A DNA stretch of 10,074 nt from positions 1 through 10,074 of the forward strand of contig JAEYOR010000034.1 of NCBI GenBank assembly GCA_023411615.1. The letters are read 5' to 3'. A program made the position numbers and the translations under genes. Origin of the DNA: Actinomycetes bacterium (lineage in GTDB: Bacteria; Actinomycetota; Actinomycetes; Actinomycetales; Demequinaceae). Shown piece after piece: positions 1 to 6,279 of the stretch (position 1 is its first letter; each line of letters begins with the position of its first letter). The notes under the pieces were generated by a model. It saw nothing but the letters and a program-made list of their open reading frames with translations, had not been told where the DNA came from and ran no database searches.

Positions 1-10
1 CCCCCCCCCC
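1..10. repeat. Run of ten C at the window edge
   Basis: The first ten bases are all C. The next 44 bases before the first ATG hold no stop codon in the frame of the first gene and no clear ribosome binding site or promoter. A G/C homopolymer exactly at the sequence edge, together with the long G runs near the other end, suggests a contig end or a sequencing artefact. It could also be genuine sequence; one read of the DNA cannot decide this. Confidence 0.5.
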
Positions 11-54
11 GACGCGCACCAGACGTACCCACCGAGCAGAAAGCCCAGACAGTC

Positions 55-1590
55 ATGTCCGCGGAAAACGCCACGCAGCACCCGGTCGAGATGCGCGGGA
101 TCACCATTCGATTCCCCGGCGTCCTTGCCCTTGACCAGGTCGATTTCACTCTTCGTGCCGGCGAGGTTCACTCCCTGATGGGTGAGAACGGTGCTGGCAA
201 GTCCACCCTTATCAAGGCGCTCACAGGTGTGTATAGCGTCGACAGCGGAACCATCACCGTTGACGGCGTACGCCGTCGCTTCGATGGCTCTGCCGAAGCG
301 CAAGAGGCCGGCATCGCCACCGTGTACCAAGAAGTCAACCTCTGCACCAACCTCACTGTCGGTGAGAACGTGATGTTGGGCCAGGAGGTTCGCAAGGGCG
401 GGTCGATCGACTGGCGGGCAACGCATGCCGAGGCATCGCGTCACCTCGCGAGTCTTGGTCTCAACATCGATCCCCGCTCGCCACTCGAGCGGCACTCAAT
501 CGCGATCCAGCAGTTGGTTGCGATCAGCCGCGCCATGGTGCGAGAGGCGCGTGTGCTCATCCTGGATGAGCCCACATCGAGCCTCGACCGCGACGAGGTT
601 GTGCGCTTGTTCTCCGTCATTCGGGACCTGCGTGACCGCGGTGTCGCGATTCTCTTTGTCTCGCACTTTCTTGAGCAGATTTACGAAATTTCCGATCGCA
701 TCACAGTGCTGCGCAATGGCCAGTTGATTGGGGAGTACCCCGTCGAGGAGCTTCCGCGCGAGGCGCTCGTGACGGCGATGATTGGTCGCGAGCTCGAGGA
801 CCTGACGGCAATCGCCTCGACAGCTCACCGGCACATCGATAGAGATCCGCCGCCCGTGCTGCGTGTCACTGACATCGGCAAGCGCAACACACTCGAGCCT
901 GCCAGCATCGAGGTATTCCGCGGTGAGGTTGTCGGAATCGCAGGCTTGCTTGGCTCAGGGCGCACCGAGTTTGTGCGTTTGATGTACGGGGCCGACCGCC
1001 CGGAGACGGGTGAGGTCGAGGTCAACGGCAAGCAAGCGCGCATTCACTCTCCACGTCACGCGATCGACCACAAGATCTCGTTCTCTTCGGAGGATCGCCG
1101 TGCCGAGGGCATCATTGCTGATCTCACGGTTGCCGAGAACATCATGTTGGGCATTCAGGCCCGCCAAGGTTGGCTCCGCAAGGTTCGTGCGTCTGAACGT
1201 GACGCCGTCGTGTCGGACTACATCAAGGCACTCGATGTGCGGCCGGCAAATCCGAACCTGCTCGCAGGCAACCTCTCGGGTGGCAACCAGCAGAAGGTGT
1301 TGCTCGGTCGCTGGCTTGCCATGGCACCCGAACTGATCGTGCTCGATGAACCCACGCGCGGTATTGACGTGGGTGCGAAGGCCGACATCCAGCGCAAGGT
1401 TGCTGAATTGTCGGAGAAGGGTCTATCGGTAGTGTTCATCTCGTCGGAGCTCGAAGAGGTGCTCCGTATCGCGCAGCGCATTGCGGTCATGCGCGATCGA
1501 CGCAAAATTGGCGAGGTCCAATCGACAGAGATCGATTACGACGGCCTCATTGACTACATCGCCAAGGGCGGCGAAGGGAGCGCGGCATGA
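55..1590 (+). CDS. ytfR: Sugar ABC transporter ATP-binding protein, YtfR type (CUT2 class)
   Basis: This is a cytoplasmic ATPase that should power a CUT2 sugar importer (511 aa, normal length for the double-domain RbsA/MglA/YtfR family). The N-terminal nucleotide-binding domain has Walker A GENGAGKST at 43-51, Q-loop region VYQE at 90-93, a degenerate signature around 148-153 (SIAIQQ), Walker B LILDEP at 168-173 and the switch histidine H204. The C-terminal domain has a degenerate Walker A, GLLGSGRTE at 297-305, a canonical signature LSGGNQQK at 407-414 and Walker B LIVLDEPTRGID at 427-438. It has no switch histidine (SSELEE), as is usual in this family. The pattern fits one competent and one degenerate ATP site. 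From memory it resembles E. coli YtfR closely (FPGV motif, YQEVNL, AENI, GNQQKVLL). ATG 55 is the first in-frame start, and the frame is open back to base 1; no good Shine-Dalgarno is visible. The stop overlaps the permease start by ATGA. The substrate could be galactofuranose or another furanose or pentose; the sequence does not settle it. Confidence 0.93.
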   Translation: MSAENATQHPVEMRGITIRFPGVLALDQVDFTLRAGEVHSLMGENGAGKSTLIKALTGVYSVDSGTITVDGVRRRFDGSAEAQEAGIATVYQEVNLCTNLTVGENVMLGQEVRKGGSIDWRATHAEASRHLASLGLNIDPRSPLERHSIAIQQLVAISRAMVREARVLILDEPTSSLDRDEVVRLFSVIRDLRDRGVAILFVSHFLEQIYEISDRITVLRNGQLIGEYPVEELPREALVTAMIGRELEDLTAIASTAHRHIDRDPPPVLRVTDIGKRNTLEPASIEVFRGEVVGIAGLLGSGRTEFVRLMYGADRPETGEVEVNGKQARIHSPRHAIDHKISFSSEDRRAEGIIADLTVAENIMLGIQARQGWLRKVRASERDAVVSDYIKALDVRPANPNLLAGNLSGGNQQKVLLGRWLAMAPELIVLDEPTRGIDVGAKADIQRKVAELSEKGLSVVFISSELEEVLRIAQRIAVMRDRRKIGEVQSTEIDYDGLIDYIAKGGEGSAA

Positions 1591-2645
1591 GAGCCTTCTT
1601 TCGAAGTCGGCTGATTTGGCCCACCGGCTTCTTGATCCTTCTCATTGCGGTCAACTCGATTGCGCGGCCACGCTTCCTCAAGGTGACCATGCGCGATGGC
1701 GAGTTGTATGGCGCGCTCATCGACATCCTGCGTCAGTCGGCTCCGTTGATGTTGGTCGCACTCGGCATGACGATAGTCATCGCCACACGCGGCATCGACC
1801 TCTCAGTTGGTGCCGTCATGGCGGTGTCCGGTGCGGTCGCGCTGACGATCATCGCTGATTCCGAGACCCCCAACTCCGTTGGTACGGTCCTTATTGCTGT
1901 GATCACCGCGATCCTCGTGTCGATAGTGCTCGGAGCGTGGAACGGCCTCTTAGTGTCGGTCTTCGGTATTCAACCGATCATTGCGACCCTCGTGCTCATG
2001 CTCGCGGGTCGTGGCGCCGCATTGCTCATCACTGACGGCTTCATCACCACGGTCAACTCCACGCCTCTTGCGTTTATCGCGAGTGGTTACCTCAGCCTGC
2101 TGCCATTCGCATTCTTCATTTCGGTGGCCGCGATCGTGACGATCGCACTCGTCGAGCGTCGGACCGCACTGGGCATGCTGACCGAGTCCGTTGGTATCAA
2201 CCCCGAGGCAAGCCGCCTCGCCGGTGTTCGCTCACGCGGCATCATTTGGGGTGCCTACATCGCAAGTGGTGCTCTCGCTGGTATCGCCGGAATCATTTAC
2301 GCGTCGAACATCAAAGCAGCGGACGCCAATGCGGCGGGCCTCTTCATCGAGCTGTACGCGATTCTCGCTGTGGTGCTCGGTGGTACCTCGTTGATGGGTG
2401 GCAAGTTCTCGATCGCAGGCACCGTCATTGGTGTGTTCATCATCAAGACGCTCGAGTCGACGATCTTGTTCATGGGCATTCCGTCCGCACAGAGCCCCGT
2501 CTTCTTCGCGGTTGTCGTCATGGTGGTGGTCATCATCCAGTCGCCACGCGTACGCGCCTGGTTGTGGCGTGCGAAGAACCAGATCGTCAGCATTATCACG
2601 AAGCGGTCGAGTAGCCCGCAGCAGGCCGAGGAGGTGGCCTCATGA
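1587..2645 (+). CDS. ytfT: Sugar ABC transporter permease, YtfT type
   Basis: This is an integral membrane permease of the BPD_transp_2 (RbsC/YtfT) family, 352 aa, which would form one half of the transmembrane channel. By eye it has about nine or ten hydrophobic segments, the first near residues 11-25 and the last near 303-318. Family landmarks are GIDLSVG at 69-75, GIQPIIATL at 127-135, the cytoplasmic coupling stretch around 199-214 (GINPEASRLAG) that would contact the ATPase, and LGGTSLMGG at 264-272. The C-terminal tail after about 320 is basic and then polar, probably cytosolic. The start ATG overlaps the upstream ATPase stop by four bases (ATGA), and a GGGAG-like ribosome site lies just before it, so translation is probably coupled. 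The position between ytfR and yjfF matches the E. coli ytfQRT-yjfF order. I assign it as YtfT rather than YjfF by gene order and by the downstream gene's better match to YjfF. Confidence 0.88.
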   Translation: MRAFFRSRLIWPTGFLILLIAVNSIARPRFLKVTMRDGELYGALIDILRQSAPLMLVALGMTIVIATRGIDLSVGAVMAVSGAVALTIIADSETPNSVGTVLIAVITAILVSIVLGAWNGLLVSVFGIQPIIATLVLMLAGRGAALLITDGFITTVNSTPLAFIASGYLSLLPFAFFISVAAIVTIALVERRTALGMLTESVGINPEASRLAGVRSRGIIWGAYIASGALAGIAGIIYASNIKAADANAAGLFIELYAILAVVLGGTSLMGGKFSIAGTVIGVFIIKTLESTILFMGIPSAQSPVFFAVVVMVVVIIQSPRVRAWLWRAKNQIVSIITKRSSSPQQAEEVAS

Positions 2646-3670
2646 CGACGCAAACGTCTCTTACGCAGCCGTCACGGATCGCGTCCTTCGAGGCGGCGAC
2701 ACAAAAGTTCTTTGTGCGCCACTCTGCGATGCTTCCCACTTTGGCAGCTGTCGTCATTTTGATGCTGCTGTTCGCGGGAGCGGAGTTGTTCCTCAAGGGC
2801 GACTTCGTGACACCGCGGACAATCTCGGCGCTCTTGCTCGACAACGCGTACTTGTTGGTGCTCGCCGTCGGCATGACGTTCGTCATCTTGACTGCCGGTA
2901 TCGACTTGTCTGTTGGCTCGGTCATGGCCTTCACGGGCATCCTGGGCGCCAAACTGCTGGGCGATGGTCTCCCACCCGTCATCGCGATTCCCGCGATGCT
3001 GCTCGGTGGTGCCGCAATCGGCTTGCTCATCGGCATCTTGGTGCAGTACTTCCATGTGCAACCGTTTATCGCTTCCCTTGCGGGACTGTTCCTCGGGCGA
3101 GGTCTAGCGTACGTCGTCAGCCTGTCATCAATTCGGGTTGAGGACTCCGCAACGCTATGGCTTCAGTCCACACGATTCCGCTTGGGCGAGTGGTACATCA
3201 CGCCCACCGGCATCATCGCGCTCTTGACCGTCGCTCTGGCAGCCTTTGTGCTCCACTTCACCCGTTTTGGTCGCACGATCTACGCAATCGGTGGAAACGA
3301 GCAGTCGGCCAAGCTCATGGGTCTGAAGGTGGGCGGGGCCACCGTGATGGCCTACGTCATCAGCGGCTTCTGCGGCGGTCTCGCTGGCCTGATTCTCACG
3401 GCCTACTCGGGAGCCGGCTATCCACGTAACGGCATTGGTACCGAGCTTGACGCGATCGCCGCAGTCGTTATTGGTGGCACGCTGTTGACGGGTGGCCGCG
3501 GCTACGTGGTGGGCTCGATGATTGGTGTCTTCGTCTACGGCACGATCAAGACGATCATCTCGTTCATGGGTGCCGAGCAATCATGGATGCAGATCATCGT
3601 GGGCGCGCTCTTGCTCCTGTTCATCGTGGTGCAGCGCGTCATCGTGGCCCGTTCAGGGTCCAAGTCATAG
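2642..3670 (+). CDS. yjfF: Sugar ABC transporter permease, YjfF type
   Basis: This is the second BPD_transp_2 permease (342 aa), predicted to pair with the YtfT-type protein as a heterodimeric channel in the cytoplasmic membrane. It shares landmark stretches with E. coli YjfF as I remember it: GMTFVILTAGIDLSVGS at 77-93, MAFTG at 95-99, the coupling-loop stretch AIGGNEQSAKLMGL at 215-228, and ELDAIAAVVIGGTLLTGG at 268-285. The first hydrophobic segment is about 31-51, preceded by a polar cytosolic N-terminus. Its ATG overlaps the ytfT stop (ATGA), with GAGGAGG about ten bases upstream, so the first three genes look like one translationally coupled unit. Two distinct permeases are normal for the Ytf system, unlike RbsC, which homodimerises. 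The next gene begins 44 bases after its TAG. Confidence 0.9.
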   Translation: MTTQTSLTQPSRIASFEAATQKFFVRHSAMLPTLAAVVILMLLFAGAELFLKGDFVTPRTISALLLDNAYLLVLAVGMTFVILTAGIDLSVGSVMAFTGILGAKLLGDGLPPVIAIPAMLLGGAAIGLLIGILVQYFHVQPFIASLAGLFLGRGLAYVVSLSSIRVEDSATLWLQSTRFRLGEWYITPTGIIALLTVALAAFVLHFTRFGRTIYAIGGNEQSAKLMGLKVGGATVMAYVISGFCGGLAGLILTAYSGAGYPRNGIGTELDAIAAVVIGGTLLTGGRGYVVGSMIGVFVYGTIKTIISFMGAEQSWMQIIVGALLLLFIVVQRVIVARSGSKS

Positions 3671-3714
3671 GACGCACGGCGAGCGGGACCGTGTTGGCCG
3701 GGCATGATGGTGCC

Positions 3715-5232
3715 ATGGACAACGCGGTCCCGCTTGCCGAATTGCGCGACATCACCGTCGATTACGGTCCCGAGCGCGTTCTCGATGACGTGTCTTTTCG
3801 ACTTGTACCGGGCGAGGTTCACTCCCTCATGGGCGAGAACGGCGCGGGCAAGTCCACGCTCATCAAGGTCCTCACGGGCGCTCTACGGCCCTCGTCGGGG
3901 ACCATCCTTCTTGACGGTGCGCGCGTCTCATTCAGTTCTCCGGGCGATGCACTGCGACGCGGTATCAGCCCCGTCTACCAAGAGATCGACCTGCTTCCGA
4001 ACCTCACGGTCGCAGAGAACATCTTTATCGGTCGCGAGCCGCGTAAGCACGGTCGCATCGATTGGGAGCAGATGCGGGTACGCGCTGCTCAGCAACTCGC
4101 AGACCTTGGCCTCACCATTGACCCGGCGACTTTGCTCGGCTCACACCCGGTTGCGGCCCAACAGTTGGTGGCAATTGCCCGCGCTATCAGCGCGGATGTG
4201 CGCATTCTTGTCCTTGACGAGCCCACGTCAAGTCTCGACACCGAAGAAGTTGCGGAGTTGTTCCGGGTCATCAAGGAACTCAAGCAGCGCGGTGTCGCGA
4301 TCGTGTTCATTTCGCACTTCCTTGACCAGGTGTACGAGATTTCTGATCGCATCACGGTCCTCCGAGATGGGCGCTTTGTCGGTGAGTACCTCACCACGGA
4401 GCTTTTGCGGGTCGACCTTGTCGCGAAGATGCTCGGACGCGAACTTGTCGATGTCGCGTTCTCTCGCACGGAGGTTGATTATGAGGACGACGCCGTCGCG
4501 GTCCTTGAGGGCGAGAACCTCGTCACGCACGAGGGCCTTCGTGGGGTCTCCGCATCTCTCATGACTGGAGAAGTGCTCGGCGTTGCCGGCCTGCTCGGTT
4601 CGGGCCGAACCGCTCTCGCTCGCGCGATCGCTGGCATTGACCGACTTGAAAGCGGTCAGGTGCGACTCAACGGAACCAAGGTGAATCTCACGACGCCACG
4701 CCGGGCCCTCTTCGAAGGCATTGTGTACTCCTCGGAGAACAGGCGAGTCGAAGGCATCATCGGTGAGTTGAGCATTGCGGAGAACATCACTCTCGCCTTG
4801 CAAGCTCAAAGAGGCGCGATGAGAAGGCTCACGCCGGCGCGCGCTCGCGAACTCGCGGTGAGTTGGATCGAGGCGCTCGACATCCGCCCGGCTCATCCCG
4901 ACCGGCGGGCAGGAGACCTTTCGGGAGGCAATCAGCAGAAAGTGATGCTCGCCAGACTGCTCGCCCTCGCCCCGCGCGTTGTCGTCCTTGATGAGCCGAC
5001 GCGGGGGATCGACATAGGCGCAAAAGTTGAGGTGCAACGCCTCGTTGGCGAGCTCGCCGACGATGGTCTGGCCGTCATGTTCATCTCTGCTGAGCTTGAA
5101 GAAGTGTTGCGGTCATCACATCGCGTTGCGGTTCTACGCGACATGAAACTTGTGGATACTCTTCCATCGCAGGCGCTCACCATCGACACTCTCCTCGCGC
5201 TCGTCGCGCGCCCCGACGACGTGGAAGACTGA
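3715..5232 (+). CDS. Second sugar ABC transporter ATP-binding protein, YtfR/MglA type
   Basis: This is a second complete CUT2 double ATPase (505 aa from ATG 3715). N-domain: Walker A GENGAGKST at 40-48, VYQEIDLLPNLTVAENI starting at 88, degenerate signature PVAAQQ at 145-150, Walker B LVLDEP at 165-170, H201. C-domain: degenerate Walker A GLLGSGRT at 292-299, signature LSGGNQQK at 402-409, Walker B VVVLDEPTRGID at 422-433, then SAELEE with no switch histidine. By eye about half its residues match the first ATPase, and the segment GEVHSLMGENGAGKSTLIK is identical in both, so they are paralogues. No key residue is missing, which argues against a decaying copy. It may energise the same permeases under other conditions or serve a permease encoded elsewhere. 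The frame is open upstream to 3583, but that part overlaps yjfF and reads as unrelated sequence. ATG 3715 fits the family N-terminus; GTG 3691 is an alternative preceded by a weak GAGCGGG. The lacI GTG lies nine bases downstream of the stop. Confidence 0.9.
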   Translation: MDNAVPLAELRDITVDYGPERVLDDVSFRLVPGEVHSLMGENGAGKSTLIKVLTGALRPSSGTILLDGARVSFSSPGDALRRGISPVYQEIDLLPNLTVAENIFIGREPRKHGRIDWEQMRVRAAQQLADLGLTIDPATLLGSHPVAAQQLVAIARAISADVRILVLDEPTSSLDTEEVAELFRVIKELKQRGVAIVFISHFLDQVYEISDRITVLRDGRFVGEYLTTELLRVDLVAKMLGRELVDVAFSRTEVDYEDDAVAVLEGENLVTHEGLRGVSASLMTGEVLGVAGLLGSGRTALARAIAGIDRLESGQVRLNGTKVNLTTPRRALFEGIVYSSENRRVEGIIGELSIAENITLALQAQRGAMRRLTPARARELAVSWIEALDIRPAHPDRRAGDLSGGNQQKVMLARLLALAPRVVVLDEPTRGIDIGAKVEVQRLVGELADDGLAVMFISAELEEVLRSSHRVAVLRDMKLVDTLPSQALTIDTLLALVARPDDVED

Positions 5233-5235
5233 GGA
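5231..5235 (+). promoter_or_regulatory. Ribosome binding site of the lacI-family gene
   Basis: GAGGA overlaps the last two bases of the upstream TGA stop and lies six bases before GTG 5242. It supports the GTG start over later in-frame codons and suggests that the repressor is translated from the same message as the second ATPase. Confidence 0.6.
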
Positions 5236-5241
5236 ACGCCC

Positions 5242-6264
5242 GTGGCCACCGCCGAGCCGACTCGCAACGCAACCATCTTCGATGTGGCGCGTTTGGCGGG
5301 CGTCTCCCATCAGACCGTCTCGCGGGTCCTCAATGGTGCAACGAATGTTCGTCCCGAGACGAAGAGCCGTGTCGAAAAAGCGATCGCTCAATTGCGCTAC
5401 AGCCCGTCGCCTGCCGCACGGGCACTCGTCACGAGGCGGACACGCTCGATCGGTCTCATCACCCCGTCGCTGACGGACTTCGGCCCCACATCGATCGCGA
5501 TGCACTTCACCATCGCCGCGCGGGAGGCTCGGTATTCGGTGAACTCGGTGAGCGCCTCACCCACGGACCCCGCCGCAGTGAAACAAGCCGTCGAGGCGCT
5601 CTTGCGTCAGCGCGTCGATGCGCTCGTCATCATTGCCGTTGACGTGGCGGTTGTCGAACTGTTGCAGGCCATCGACGTGGGCGTCCCCATCGTCATCGCG
5701 ACGTCGTCGCCCACGCGGAGCGCCCGGATCGCCTCGATCGACCAAGCGCGCGGGGCTCGCGCTGCGGTTCGGCATCTCGCCGAGCTTGGCCATACGCGCA
5801 TCCTCCATGTGACAGGCCCGCCGTCTGCCCCTGATTCACGCGAGCGAGTCCGCGGCTGGCGCGAAGAGCTCGCCGCCCAGCGGCTCGAGACATTCGAACC
5901 TCTGCAAGGTGACTGGTCCGCGGCAACGGGGTACCGGATCGGCATGGACCTCGAGATTGACGGCCCAACAGCGGTGTTCGTGTCGAATGACCTCACGGCG
6001 ATGGGCCTCATGTCGGCACTTCGTCAGCGGCGCCTCAGCGTGCCTCGCGATGTGTCGATCGTGGGCTTCGACGACATCCCGGAAGCCGCCTTCTTCCACC
6101 CCGCCCTCACAACGGTGCGGCAAGACTTCGCGGCGCTCGGGCAGCTCGTCATGCAGAAGATCCTCGTTCAGGTCGAGGAGCCCGACGCTCATATCGCGGA
6201 CGCGCCATTGGCGACGCGCCTCATTGAGCGCGCGTCAACCCGTGCTGCTATTGCCGTCCCTTAA
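5242..6264 (+). CDS. LacI-family transcriptional regulator
   Basis: This is a sugar-responsive DNA-binding regulator of 340 aa, the usual length for LacI/GalR proteins. The N-terminal helix-turn-helix covers about 11-32 (TIFDVARLAGVSHQTVSRVL), followed by the hinge region YSPSPAARAL at 53-62. The effector-binding periplasmic-binding-protein-like domain runs from about 69 (SIGLI) to the end. Typical late landmarks are FVSNDLTAMG at 246-255, VPRDVSIVGFDDIPEA at 267-282 and the PALTTVRQD stretch at 287-295. The start is GTG, chosen from the GAGGA site and because it leaves a short tail before the HTH. It lies nine bases after the second ATPase gene, so it is probably part of the transporter operon and likely represses it until the sugar or a metabolite binds. 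I could not find a convincing LacI-type operator palindrome in the 54 bases before the first gene, but the true promoter may be upstream of the window. Confidence 0.93.
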   Translation: MATAEPTRNATIFDVARLAGVSHQTVSRVLNGATNVRPETKSRVEKAIAQLRYSPSPAARALVTRRTRSIGLITPSLTDFGPTSIAMHFTIAAREARYSVNSVSASPTDPAAVKQAVEALLRQRVDALVIIAVDVAVVELLQAIDVGVPIVIATSSPTRSARIASIDQARGARAAVRHLAELGHTRILHVTGPPSAPDSRERVRGWREELAAQRLETFEPLQGDWSAATGYRIGMDLEIDGPTAVFVSNDLTAMGLMSALRQRRLSVPRDVSIVGFDDIPEAAFFHPALTTVRQDFAALGQLVMQKILVQVEEPDAHIADAPLATRLIERASTRAAIAVP

Positions 6265-6279
6265 GCGGGTTTCTGGCAA

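Noticed and set aside
297..1370. Degenerate Walker A and missing switch histidine in the C-terminal domains of the ATPases as signs of inactivation
   Set aside because: The same substitutions are typical of functional RbsA/MglA/YtfR double ATPases, where only one composite site is fully catalytic.
3583..3714. Upstream in-frame extension of the second ATPase (start at 3583)
   Set aside because: It overlaps the yjfF coding end by 88 bases in another frame, and the added residues do not resemble the family N-terminus, whose conserved part begins right after ATG 3715.
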